From Alphaproteobacteria bacterium HGW-Alphaproteobacteria-18 (GTDB lineage Bacteria > Pseudomonadota > Alphaproteobacteria > Caulobacterales > Hyphomonadaceae): a stretch of DNA of 64,000 nt. The position numbers and the translations under genes are program-made. The notes under the pieces were generated by a model. It did not search any database and was not told the origin of the DNA. It saw nothing but the letters and a program-made list of their open reading frames with translations. The stretch is taken from contig PHEH01000009.1 in NCBI GenBank assembly GCA_002841155.1, positions 40,918 to 104,917 of the forward strand. The letters run 5' to 3'. This document shows, piece by piece, positions 49,097 through 57,377 of this stretch; the first letter of the stretch is position 1; the number at the start of each line of letters is the position of its first letter.

Positions 49097-49527
49097 GACT
49101 GGGTAGTCTGGCAGGCGCGCAATTTCTTACAATACTCAGCGGAAAAGCTCTGTCGCGGCCCATGCAAAAAGGGGAACCAGCATCGTAATGGCCATCCATT
49201 TCCGCAGCAGGGGCGGCACAGACAGATGCCCATAGGGGCGTGCGGATAATCCCCGCGCCAGAAATTTGCTTGGCCGGCGCCTCACAGCCACAAACCGGCG
49301 TCGTGGCCTGCGAAACTCCATAGCCCTTTTGTGCGCCATTCCTGCGTCCTCACACCGACCGACACCGCAAAGCGTGCCAGCAATCGCCTGAGAAGCCGTT
49401 TGCGCGATTGGTGAAATTTCACAGGCCTGCTCAGCCGCGCACGCCGGAGGATTTCTATGTCCTGGCTGGCAATCTGGCTCCGGAAGGTGCACAAAAAAGG
49501 GGGGTCTGACCGCGAAAGGATTGCCTC
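49097..49527. other. divergent intergenic region between sigma gene and YceI gene
   Basis: Apart from the candidate 67-residue frame, this 431-base stretch has no recognised gene. It should hold the promoters of the sigma factor gene (minus) and the YceI gene (plus). Confidence 0.4.
49136..49339 (-). CDS. putative small membrane protein, 67 residues
   Basis: An open frame encodes a very basic N-terminus (many Arg in the first 25 residues) and a C-terminal hydrophobic helix (KWMAITMLVPLFAWAATE, about 48-64). A weak GAGGA lies upstream of the ATG. It ends 39 bases before the ECF sigma gene on the same strand, so it could be its leader gene. The Arg bias also fits a chance frame, so it is a candidate only. 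Confidence 0.3.
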   Translation of the reverse strand: MAHKRAMEFRRPRRRFVAVRRRPSKFLARGLSARPYGHLSVPPLLRKWMAITMLVPLFAWAATELFR

Positions 49528-50244
49528 ATGCCCGCGCGCCTGCTGCCCACACTTATCCTCGCCGCATTCTGCATCAGTGCCTGCGCCAACGCGCCGGAGA
49601 CGCCCGCGCCGCAGCCCCTGGCGGCTGATACCGTCACCGCAGTTGCCCCCGTCTTCCCGGACCCCTCCCTCGCCAATGGCGCCGCCGCTGGCGTCTACCG
49701 GCTGGACAAATCCCATGCGAGCCTCGTCTTCGCCGCCGACCATCTCGGTTTTTCCAACTATGTCGGCCAGTTCACGCGCTTTGATGCGACCCTGACGATC
49801 GACCCCGCCGCGCCCGAGACCGCCACGCTCACAGCGACCATCGATCCCACATCCCTCACCATCCCTGCGCCGCCCGAAGGCTTTCTCGACGCGCTGCTCG
49901 GGCCGGATTGGTTCAACAGCGCAGCCTTCCCGGAGATCACGTTCGTCTCCACCGCCATCCGCCAGACCAGCCCCGCCGAGGCGGACGTCACCGGCAATCT
50001 CACCTTCCTGGGGGCAACACTCCCGGTCACCTTCTCCGCCCGCTTCAATGGTGCCTATCCGGGTTTCCCGCCCTATGATCCGAACGCCCGCGCCGGCTTC
50101 CACGCCTCCGGCAGTCTCAGCCGCTCCGCTTTCGGTATGACCTATGGCCTGCCGCCTGAAGGCTCGACCATGGGCGTCGGCGATGAGGTAAAGTTCTGGA
50201 TCGACGCAGAGTTCACCGGCCCGCCCGCTGAGGAGACGACCTGA
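49528..50244 (+). CDS. YceI family lipoprotein
   Basis: The 238-residue protein has a lipoprotein signal (CISAC, C19) and a YceI lipocalin-like beta barrel of about 175 residues. Family motifs are YRLDKSHASLVFAADHLGFS, the central FPEITFVSTAI and the AFGMTYGLP stretch. YceI proteins bind isoprenoid or other long lipids in the periplasm. AAAGGA precedes the ATG. Confidence 0.9.
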   Translation: MPARLLPTLILAAFCISACANAPETPAPQPLAADTVTAVAPVFPDPSLANGAAAGVYRLDKSHASLVFAADHLGFSNYVGQFTRFDATLTIDPAAPETATLTATIDPTSLTIPAPPEGFLDALLGPDWFNSAAFPEITFVSTAIRQTSPAEADVTGNLTFLGATLPVTFSARFNGAYPGFPPYDPNARAGFHASGSLSRSAFGMTYGLPPEGSTMGVGDEVKFWIDAEFTGPPAEETT

Positions 50245-50307
50245 AGGCTGGCCGAAAGACGCAACCCCGCCCTTCCCCAGAGCGCCTGCGCCCGCTACAT
50301 GCGCGCC

Positions 50308-51396
50308 ATGACACGCGCCCTCACCATCCTCGGCATTGAAACCAGCTGCGACGAGACCGCCGCCGCCGTGCTGCGCTATGAGGATGGCAAGGCGACCCTC
50401 CTCTCCGATGTGATCCGCACGCAGCTCGCCGAACACGCGCCCTATCTCGGCGTCGTGCCGGAAATCGCCGCCCGCGCACATGCCGAGCTCGCTGACCTCA
50501 CCGTCGCCGCCGCCATGAATGCTTCAGGCCTCACCTACGGTGATCTTGACGGCGTGGCCGCCACCGCCGGCCCCGGCCTGATCGGCGGCGTGCTCGTCGG
50601 CCTGATGACCGGCAAGGCGATTGCCCAGGCGGCCGGCAAGCCCTTCATCCCGGTCAACCATCTGGAAGGCCACGCCCTCTCCCCCCGCCTCAGCGAAGAC
50701 TGCCCCTTCCCTTACCTGCTGCTTCTGGTCTCCGGCGGGCATTGCCAGTTCCTCGAAGTGCGCGGCCTCGGCGATTATCGCCGCCTCGGCTCCACCATCG
50801 ACGACGCGGTGGGCGAAGCCTTCGACAAGGTCGCCAAACTGCTCGGCCTCGGTTTTCCCGGCGGCCCGGCGGTGGAAAAGATGGCGCGCGACGGCAATGC
50901 CAAAGCCCACGACTTTCCCCGCCCCCTCCTCAACCGCCCCGGCCTTGAAATGAGCTTTGCCGGTCTCAAAACCGCCGTTGCCCGCGCCGCCCCCGGCGCG
51001 CAAGGCGACGCTGAAAAGGCCGATATCTGCGCCAGCTTCCAGGCGGCCATCTGCGATGTGCTGTCGGCAAAAGCCCGCCGCGCGCTGGAGGCTTTTGATG
51101 CGGGCGCAGGCGAAAAACGCTTTGTCGTGGCCGGCGGGGTTGCCTCCAACGCCGCAATCCGCGCCAGCCTTGACGCAGCCGCAGCGCAGAGCGGCGCGCG
51201 CCTCATCGCCCCGCCCCTGCGCCATTGCACCGATAATGCGGCCATGATCGCTCTGGCCGGGGCCGAACATCTCGCCGCCGGGCTTGGCGATACAGACGGG
51301 CTCGCTTCGGGCGCCCGGCCACGCTGGCCGCTGGACGAAGCGTCCGCCAAAGCCGACCCCGTCTTCGGCGCCGGGCGGCGCGGCGCCAAGGCCTGA
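50308..51396 (+). CDS. tsaD: tRNA threonylcarbamoyladenosine biosynthesis protein TsaD
   Basis: The 362-residue ASKHA-fold protein transfers the threonylcarbamoyl group to A37 of ANN-reading tRNAs with TsaB and TsaE. The start has [14 protein letters not shown], the metal-binding [13 protein letters not shown], the ATP motif [20 protein letters not shown] split across two helices, and VVAGGVASN. The ATG at 50308 is chosen over one three codons earlier. A terminator follows the stop. Confidence 0.96.
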   Translation: MTRALTILGIETSCDETAAAVLRYEDGKATLLSDVIRTQLAEHAPYLGVVPEIAARAHAELADLTVAAAMNASGLTYGDLDGVAATAGPGLIGGVLVGLMTGKAIAQAAGKPFIPVNHLEGHALSPRLSEDCPFPYLLLLVSGGHCQFLEVRGLGDYRRLGSTIDDAVGEAFDKVAKLLGLGFPGGPAVEKMARDGNAKAHDFPRPLLNRPGLEMSFAGLKTAVARAAPGAQGDAEKADICASFQAAICDVLSAKARRALEAFDAGAGEKRFVVAGGVASNAAIRASLDAAAAQSGARLIAPPLRHCTDNAAMIALAGAEHLAAGLGDTDGLASGARPRWPLDEASAKADPVFGAGRRGAKA

Positions 51397-51413
51397 AGAT
51401 TCCTGCAAAAAAT

Positions 51414-51440
51414 ACGGGCGCCTCTCAGGGCGCCCGTTTC
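51414..51440 (+). terminator. terminator after tsaD
   Basis: A 9-bp stem ACGGGCGCC/GGCGCCCGT (51414-51422 with 51429-51437) followed by TTTC lies 17 bases after the tsaD stop. Confidence 0.8.
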
Positions 51441-51530
51441 GCCAGACCTGGGTGGGAGGAAAGCCCGGTTGTCTGGTCTTGGCCTGCGGGCGGCAGGGGA
51501 AGCGCCCGCGGCTATGCCTTTATTGAGGTC

Positions 51531-51644
51531 TCAGCCGACGAAATGGGCCAGCTGCAGCGTTGCCCACATCACGAGGGCTGTGGCGGGAAGAGCCGCAAGG
51601 AAAGACAGAACGGCCTGACGATTTTCCTGGGTCGAGGGGGACAT
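51531..51644 (-). CDS. putative small membrane protein, 37 residues
   Basis: A 38-codon frame from ATG at 51644 to TGA encodes MSPSTQENRQAVL, then a hydrophobic helix (about 14-35, with LAALPATALVMW). A short polar head, one membrane helix and a tidy stop look like a real small membrane protein, although the ribosome binding site is weak. It lies between tsaD and the TetR gene with no other gene in that stretch. Confidence 0.42.
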   Translation of the reverse strand: MSPSTQENRQAVLSFLAALPATALVMWATLQLAHFVG

Positions 51645-51744
51645 GGGAGCGTGCTTTCGATGGTGTGGGGCAGCGACCACCGCCGCCCATAGACCTCATA
51701 TAGCACCCCATTGAGGGATAATCAATGAATGAATTCGATTTTGT

Positions 51745-52434
51745 TCACTGATCAGCGTTTAGCTTCTTGTTCACGATCATTTCGCTGGTCACAGCGCAGG
51801 CTGCTTCTGTGGCAGCCGTGACGCCATCCCAGGGGGGCGGCGTCGTTGCGCCGGGGGAAAGGCCGGCGAGCAGCAGGTCCATCACGCCATCAATCTCACG
51901 CTGCAGTTTGGGCAGGGTCAGCTTCGAGAACAGCTGCGGAAAGCGGAACTTCATCAGCGCCGATTGCCACATCTCGGCAACGACATCCGGATTGTCGATC
52001 GGGCGGAATTCACCACTGGCAACCCCGTCATTCAACACCTTGACCAGATAGGTCCGCTCGGTCGCCAGCTTGTCATTCATGTAAAGCGGGCGCTCATCGC
52101 TCAGCACTTCGGCGACTTCCAGGATCTTCGCGTCCTCATCAATCGCCGAATAGGTGCGGGCGAGCTCATAATGGAAAATCTCGCGCAGCCGGTCGGCCGC
52201 AGACACCTTGCGGGCCGCAATCGTCGCGAAGGTCTCGTAAGCCTCTTCATTGAACTTCCGGGCCATCGCCTCGGCAATGTCGAGCTTCGAGGCGAAGAAG
52301 CGATAGATGTTCCCGGCGGACATGTTGCAGTCCTTGGCGATCTCCGCCATCGTTGTCTTCGAGTAGCCATAGTGAAGAATGCGCTCCACGGCGGCGTGGA
52401 GAATCATTTTCCGGGTGGTGTCCATCTGAGTCAT
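51745..52434 (-). CDS. TetR/AcrR family regulator
   Basis: The 229-residue protein has an N-terminal TetR DNA-binding domain (about 8-55, ILHYGYSKTTMAEIAKDCNMSAGNIYRFF divided over the helices) and a helical ligand-binding domain. The ATG at 52434 gives the usual short arm. It is divergent from the YciI and GST genes, which are its likely targets along with itself. The ligand is unknown. Confidence 0.9.
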   Translation of the reverse strand: MTQMDTTRKMILHAAVERILHYGYSKTTMAEIAKDCNMSAGNIYRFFASKLDIAEAMARKFNEEAYETFATIAARKVSAADRLREIFHYELARTYSAIDEDAKILEVAEVLSDERPLYMNDKLATERTYLVKVLNDGVASGEFRPIDNPDVVAEMWQSALMKFRFPQLFSKLTLPKLQREIDGVMDLLLAGLSPGATTPPPWDGVTAATEAACAVTSEMIVNKKLNADQ

Positions 52435-52457
52435 TGGACCAGTGTACAGCAAATCGT

Positions 52458-52479
52458 TGAACGATCAATACAGTGTTCA
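52458..52479. promoter_or_regulatory. candidate TetR operator
   Basis: TGAAC (52458-52462) and GTTCA (52475-52479) form an inverted repeat with a 12-base spacer between the divergent TetR and YciI genes, 23 bases from the TetR start. Only five positions per arm match well, so it is a suggestion. Confidence 0.45.
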
Positions 52480-52599
52480 GCATCCAATTGTGTCATCCAG
52501 TAGACATTCAAATCCTCTGCCACAGACCCTAACAAGGCCGATGACACCCCCCTTGCGACTGTGCCATAGCGGCAGCAGACCAAAAGGGAGACGCCTGCG

Positions 52600-52896
52600 A
52601 TGCCACTTTTCTGTCTGCACTGCCTCGACAATGAAACCGATGGCGCTGAGCGCCGCGCCGCCACCCGGCCCGCACATCTGGAATGGGCCGTCAGTCTGGG
52701 GGCGGCCTGCCGAATGGCCGGGCCCCTGCTCAGCGAAGATGGCCGGATGCTCGGGTCGGTCTTTCTGATCGCCGCAGACAGCGCAGACGCCGCCCGCGCC
52801 ATCCACGCGCAGGATCCCTACACAAAGGCCGGCGTCTTCGGCAGCGTCCAGATCCACGAAACCCGCTGGGCGATAGGCGCGGGAAAGCCCGAATGA
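52600..52896 (+). CDS. YciI family protein
   Basis: The 98-residue protein has a ferredoxin-like dimer fold of the YciI family, with the family His/Asp expected near the start (ARPAHLEWAV) and the C-terminal block ARAIHAQDPYTKAGVFGSVQI divided over a helix and strand. Some members are dehalogenase-like or break down reactive compounds. Its stop overlaps the GST start by four bases (ATGA). Confidence 0.87.
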   Translation: MPLFCLHCLDNETDGAERRAATRPAHLEWAVSLGAACRMAGPLLSEDGRMLGSVFLIAADSADAARAIHAQDPYTKAGVFGSVQIHETRWAIGAGKPE

Positions 52897-53585
52897 GAAA
52901 GTTCGTCTCCGGCAATCTCAACTATTCCAGCTGGTCGATCCGCCCGCTCTTGGCCGTCCGCAAGGCAGACCTTGGCATTGAAGAAGAAATCATCCCGCTC
53001 GACTTTCCCGAAACGACAGCGCGCCTGAAGAAGATCAGCCCCACCGCCAAGGTGCCCCTGCTGATCTGGGACGGGATCGAGATCTGGGAAAGCCTCGCCA
53101 TCACCGAATTTGTCGCCGAACAGACCGAACCTGGCCTTATCTGGCCCAGGGATACTGCCCGACGCGCCATCGCCCGCGCTGTCTCTTCGGAAATGCATGC
53201 CGGTTTCGCCCCCATCCGGAAAGCCTGCGCCATGGACATCCGCGGCCGCGCGCGCGCCCCAGATATGACCGCCGAACTGCAAGCCGATATCGACCGCCTA
53301 CAGACAATGTGGTCAGGCCTTCGGGAAACTCATGGTCAGAATACTGATGAGCCCGGCCCGTTCCTCTTCGGCGCCTGGTCTGCGGCCGACGCCTTCTATA
53401 CCCCCGTGGTCACTCGCTTTCGCACCTATGGCCTGCCGCTCTCAGGCGCCGCTGCAGACTATGCCGCCGCCGTGCTCGACGACCCGCTGTTCAAAACGCT
53501 GGAAGAAGAAGCCACCGCTGAGCCCTGGTGGATCAGCTATGCCCCGGAAGGGCGCTCAAGCGGTTATCTCAAGCCGGAGGCGTGA
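52893..53585 (+). CDS. glutathione S-transferase
   Basis: The 230-residue protein has an N-terminal thioredoxin-like domain (SGNLNYSSWSIRPLL, with Ser in the active-site region, then KVPLLIWDGIEIWESLAI for glutathione binding) and a C-terminal helical domain. The overlap with the YciI stop sets the ATG at 52893; longer frames that read back through YciI are rejected. It likely detoxifies an electrophile together with YciI. Its 3' end overlaps the convergent sulfotransferase gene by 17 bases. Confidence 0.9.
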   Translation: MRKFVSGNLNYSSWSIRPLLAVRKADLGIEEEIIPLDFPETTARLKKISPTAKVPLLIWDGIEIWESLAITEFVAEQTEPGLIWPRDTARRAIARAVSSEMHAGFAPIRKACAMDIRGRARAPDMTAELQADIDRLQTMWSGLRETHGQNTDEPGPFLFGAWSAADAFYTPVVTRFRTYGLPLSGAAADYAAAVLDDPLFKTLEEEATAEPWWISYAPEGRSSGYLKPEA

Positions 53586-54375
53586 GAAGATCATACCCCA
53601 GATCATGCCGGAACAGGGTTGCGATGTGTTCGGCATAGATGTCCATTGCCTCGCCGGTAAATAGCTCTGCCAGTGTCTGCTTGCGGTTTTGCAGGACATT
53701 GGGTTCGCCATCTGGGTCCGTCTTCTTGGCCATTTCTTCCTTGGTGCCTGCCAGCAGCGCTGCCTCAATGGCGTCAGGCGCCAGCTCGATATCCCACTGC
53801 GCCGCGATGGCCTCCAGGGTGGCGCGCGGGTCACGCTGTGTATCTTCGTAGTGAACCTTCAGGACGCTGCCGGGATAGGCCGCATCAATATCACCCCATC
53901 GGTTCCAGAACCGGGCAAGCCAGTAGAGGTCGCAGCGAAACTGCGCCCCGGACGGATCGCCCTTCAGATAGTCCAACCAGCTGACCTGAATATCATACTC
54001 CCATTTTGCATGGTGGGAGGCGAGGATGGCCATCGGGTGACGTATGCAGAGTGCATAGGGAGGCAGCTGGGCCAGCGCGCGCGCCCATCTCCAGTCTGCC
54101 AGACGGTGCGGGATCGTATGGCTGAATGCCAGGCGTGGCAGCTGCGGAAAAACCGGATCGTCCTTGGGCCAGCCAATATACGGGCGCACGGCGTTCTCGG
54201 AAAAAAACTTTGGACGCTCGACACCATAGGTGTCTGCCAATGCCACAGAGAGCATGTACTTAATCCAGTGTGTTCCGGAATTCTTTGAGGTAACGAGCAA
54301 CCCGTCAAAGTTCCGATGCCGGAGCACGGAAAAGTTCATCCAGTTGTCGTTCCGGACCCTTTTTGCGTAATCCAT
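53569..54375 (-). CDS. sulfotransferase family protein
   Basis: The 268-residue protein has the PAPS-binding loop TSKNSGTHWIKYML near residue 29 and the 3'-phosphate motif CIRHPMAILASH, with the later VHYEDTQRDP. Such enzymes move a sulfo group from 3'-phosphoadenylyl sulfate to a hydroxyl or amine; the acceptor is not known. The product nucleotide would be cleared by CysQ. It is a single gene. Confidence 0.82.
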   Translation of the reverse strand: MDYAKRVRNDNWMNFSVLRHRNFDGLLVTSKNSGTHWIKYMLSVALADTYGVERPKFFSENAVRPYIGWPKDDPVFPQLPRLAFSHTIPHRLADWRWARALAQLPPYALCIRHPMAILASHHAKWEYDIQVSWLDYLKGDPSGAQFRCDLYWLARFWNRWGDIDAAYPGSVLKVHYEDTQRDPRATLEAIAAQWDIELAPDAIEAALLAGTKEEMAKKTDPDGEPNVLQNRKQTLAELFTGEAMDIYAEHIATLFRHDLGYDLLTPPA

Positions 54376-54411
54376 GCAATTGCCTAGTCCAGCGTATTTT
54401 GTAACGCAAGA

Positions 54412-54951
54412 TCAGGTCTTCAGGCCAGCCATGTCCCGGTAAATCTGCAGCAGCGTCAACTGCGCCCGCGTTGGCAGGCCTTCCGCTTCGGAGACGGCAA
54501 CCAGCATCGCGTCAAGATCGACAACCTCTTTTGGGCCAAGCTGGGGCGCGTTGACAACCAGCCGGCTGAGCCGCCGCATCTGGTCTTCCCCCGGAAGTTG
54601 GCTGCCTGCTACCCAAGCTGCATGGGCAGCAAGATCTTCCGCCTCCGGATCAGAAAATCCGAAATGAGTCTTGATTTCGTCTTCGATCATATCGGCCTGT
54701 TGCGGGCTGAGTGGGCCGCCCCGCGCCAGAGCCATCATCATCATCATGATACCGGCCGCCTCGCGCGGATCTTCGATCAGTTCGATCCCACCCTTCCCGG
54801 CCCGCCATTTGAAGGCAAGACGCCGGGGCGCATTGGCAACGGTCCTGGCCACTTCGGCCAGCTCATCAAGCCCACGCTTTGCCATCCGCAAACGCCAGGT
54901 CCACACGGCAACGGCAGTCAGAATGGCCAGGGCAGCGATAATCACATGCAT
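54412..54951 (-). CDS. membrane-anchored TerB-like protein
   Basis: The 179-residue protein has one N-terminal membrane helix (about 3-20) and a cytoplasmic all-helical domain with the run IMMMMMALARGGPLSPQQ, acidic DMIEDEIKTHFG and the final LTLLQIYRDMAG. This pattern recalls the TerB-like helical domain, but I cannot confirm it by alignment. No ter genes are near. The function is unknown. Confidence 0.65.
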   Translation of the reverse strand: MHVIIAALAILTAVAVWTWRLRMAKRGLDELAEVARTVANAPRRLAFKWRAGKGGIELIEDPREAAGIMMMMMALARGGPLSPQQADMIEDEIKTHFGFSDPEAEDLAAHAAWVAGSQLPGEDQMRRLSRLVVNAPQLGPKEVVDLDAMLVAVSEAEGLPTRAQLTLLQIYRDMAGLKT

Positions 54952-55042
54952 GAGACCATATTAGTCTCAGGTGGCGGCAAACGCCATGACCAAATCGGTA
55001 AGGTTGCGTTTCCGATGCGAGCTGGCGCAAACCGCCTCCGCA

Positions 55043-55074
55043 AACGAAAACGGGGCCCTTCACAAGGGCCCCGT
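55043..55074 (-). terminator. terminator after the PQQ dehydrogenase
   Basis: An 11-bp perfect stem (55050-55060 with 55064-55074, ACGGGGCCCTT/AAGGGCCCCGT) with three-base loop is followed on the minus strand by TTTTCGT, 42 bases after the dehydrogenase stop. Confidence 0.87.
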
Positions 55075-55116
55075 CTGAAAGATCTGTCAAACGCCTGGCG
55101 ATATCCGCCTGACGCG

Positions 55117-57264
55117 TTAGTCAGCCATCGCCGCGTGCGCCTGCGTCAGAACATAGGCGCGGATGGCCTCAGCCTCGTCAGGCGTCACATAGTCGGCAAA
55201 CGAGACCATGCCATTGGCAGCAAGGTTGCCCTCCAGAACCACGCCTTTCCAGGCATCGGCATTTGCCGTGATCGCCGACCAGCGCAGGTCCGGCAGCACG
55301 CCGGAAGAAACGGCGAGGGGGCCATGGCACACAGCGCAGTTGCGCGCATAATGCACCGTCCCTTCGGAGATGACCGCCATAGAGCCAAACGCTTCAGCTT
55401 TCGGTGTGGCATCAATCGGCGGCAGGCCAGAGTCTGCAATCTCGCCCGTCGCGCCCAGCTTGAAGGTAACAACCTTGCCGACGGTTGATTCAACTTTCTC
55501 GTCGTAAGCAAAGCCCGCAGCCAACGCAAAGGCAGAGCCCCAGCCGGTGGTGATGGTCACATATTGCTCACCATCAATCATGAACGTGCCGGGGCCTGAC
55601 GCGCCGCCTGATTTGAGATTATGGCTCCACAGCTTGTCTCCGGTGGCCGCATCATACGCAGCGAACTCGCCGCTCAGCTTGCCTTGGAAGACCAGACCGC
55701 CCGCCGTCGACAGTACGCCGCCATTCCAGGCATTGCCATGCTCCACGCTCCAGCGCGGCGCGCGGGCAATCGGGTCCCAGGCAATCAGACGCCCCTTGAG
55801 GCTCGAACGCAGGAACTTGGCCACTTCGGGTGGGGCAATCGGGGGCACACCGGCCGAGAAGTCGATACCCGTATTCCAACCAACCGGCCGGCTCGTGAAG
55901 CGTGGATCTTCAGCATAAGCCTGCGGAATTTCCTGAGCCGGAATATAGGCGAGCCCCAGATCCGGATTGAACGCCATCGGGTGCCAGTTATGGCCGCCCA
56001 GCGGGCCCGGCGTCTGTTCATAGGGCTGTTTGGAATAGCGCGCTTCAGGCACTTCAATCGGACGGCCAGCTGCGTCCAGGCCGGTCGCCCAGTTCATCGG
56101 CACATAGGCATCGCCCGAAATGAATTCGCCGGTCGCCGCATCGATCACATAGAAGAAACCATTCTTTGGTGCCTGGAGGGCAACACGGCGCGGCGCCCCG
56201 CCTTCGCCAAGCGGCAGGTCCGCCAGAATGATTGTCTGCGTGGCCGTATAATCCCAGTTGTCGCCCGGCGTCGTCTGGAAGTGCCATTTATAGGCGCCCG
56301 TCTCCAGATCCACCGCCATGATGGAGGAGAGGAACAGATTGTCGCCGCCGGACGGATCGCGGAAAGTCCGGTTCCAGGGCGATCCATTGCCGACGCCGAA
56401 GATGATCTGGTTGTTCACCTCGTCATAGACGATCGAATCCCAGACAGTTCCGCCGCCGCCATCCGTCGTCCAGGCGCCCTCATCGCCCCAGCTGACATTG
56501 CCCACCTTCACGAACGCATCGTCAGACGCGGCCCCGTCAGGCTGCTTGCTGGGATTGGGCACCGTATAGAAGCGCCAGACCAGATCGCCCGAGCTTGTGT
56601 CGTATGCGGAGAGATAGCCCCGCACACCGAGTTCTGCCCCGCCATTGCCGATCAGCACCTTGCCGTTCACCACGCGCGGCGCGCCAGTGATCGTATAGGG
56701 CTTCTCCTGATCAACCGTCACCTTGCTCCAGACGACAGCGCCGGTCTCGGCGTTCAGGGCCTCAAGGCGTCCGTCGATTACGCCGACATAGATCTTGCCA
56801 TCATAGACAGCCACGCCCCGGTTGACGACATCGCAGCAGGCTTTCACCCCCACCGCCCGGTCAACACCCGGATCATAAACCCATTTCTCCGCGCCCGTCT
56901 TGGCGTCGAGCGCGTAGACCACCGACCAGGCGGAGGTGACATACATCACCCCATCGACCACGATGGGGGTCGATTCCACGCCGCGATTGGTGGCCAGGTC
57001 ATAGGTCCAGGCAACGCCCAGCTCAGCGACGTTTTCCTTGTTGATGGCAGTCAGCGTGGAATGGCGTTGCTCGTCATAAGTGCCGCCATAGGTCAGCCAC
57101 TCATTCCCGGCGCTCTCGGTCGAGATGCGTGCGGTGTCGACCGCCGCAAAGCCGCGCGGCTCAGCTTTCTGAACCTGCCCCTGCCCACATGCTGCCAATG
57201 TCAGCGCGGCGATCGCGCCTGCCATCACGGGGCTGGCCCAACGGGCCGTCACAAACTTGCTCAC
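55117..57264 (-). CDS. quinohemoprotein (PQQ) alcohol dehydrogenase, lipoprotein
   Basis: The 715-residue protein has a lipoprotein signal (TLAAC, C26), an eight-bladed PQQ propeller (about 55-600) and a fused C-terminal cytochrome c domain. The vicinal disulfide C143-C144 (KACCDVV) near PQQ, the NWDYTATQ catalytic Asp region and the tryptophan-docking repeats are present; heme binding is CAVCH and the likely Met ligand is in AANGMVSF. It oxidises alcohols in the periplasm and passes electrons to the respiratory chain. PQQ synthesis genes are not in this window. Confidence 0.92.
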   Translation of the reverse strand: MSKFVTARWASPVMAGAIAALTLAACGQGQVQKAEPRGFAAVDTARISTESAGNEWLTYGGTYDEQRHSTLTAINKENVAELGVAWTYDLATNRGVESTPIVVDGVMYVTSAWSVVYALDAKTGAEKWVYDPGVDRAVGVKACCDVVNRGVAVYDGKIYVGVIDGRLEALNAETGAVVWSKVTVDQEKPYTITGAPRVVNGKVLIGNGGAELGVRGYLSAYDTSSGDLVWRFYTVPNPSKQPDGAASDDAFVKVGNVSWGDEGAWTTDGGGGTVWDSIVYDEVNNQIIFGVGNGSPWNRTFRDPSGGDNLFLSSIMAVDLETGAYKWHFQTTPGDNWDYTATQTIILADLPLGEGGAPRRVALQAPKNGFFYVIDAATGEFISGDAYVPMNWATGLDAAGRPIEVPEARYSKQPYEQTPGPLGGHNWHPMAFNPDLGLAYIPAQEIPQAYAEDPRFTSRPVGWNTGIDFSAGVPPIAPPEVAKFLRSSLKGRLIAWDPIARAPRWSVEHGNAWNGGVLSTAGGLVFQGKLSGEFAAYDAATGDKLWSHNLKSGGASGPGTFMIDGEQYVTITTGWGSAFALAAGFAYDEKVESTVGKVVTFKLGATGEIADSGLPPIDATPKAEAFGSMAVISEGTVHYARNCAVCHGPLAVSSGVLPDLRWSAITANADAWKGVVLEGNLAANGMVSFADYVTPDEAEAIRAYVLTQAHAAMAD

Positions 57265-57377
57265 GCTAATCCTCCCAGACCTCGCCCTGCACCGCTCACG
57301 GCGCGCAGGATCATGTTACATGGGAGACTAGCCGCTTGTGGTGTAAAGTCGAGATGTGACGCAGCGGGAGCAGCCGC

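Noticed and set aside
51520..51711. 63-residue minus-strand frame between tsaD and the TetR gene
   Set aside because: Gly/Pro/Arg-rich with no signal, helix or start site; the 37-residue frame in another phase is more convincing.
52683..52892. Upstream extension of the GST frame through YciI
   Set aside because: The extension is Arg/Gly-rich shadow of YciI; the ATG at 52893 overlaps the YciI stop and starts the conserved domain.
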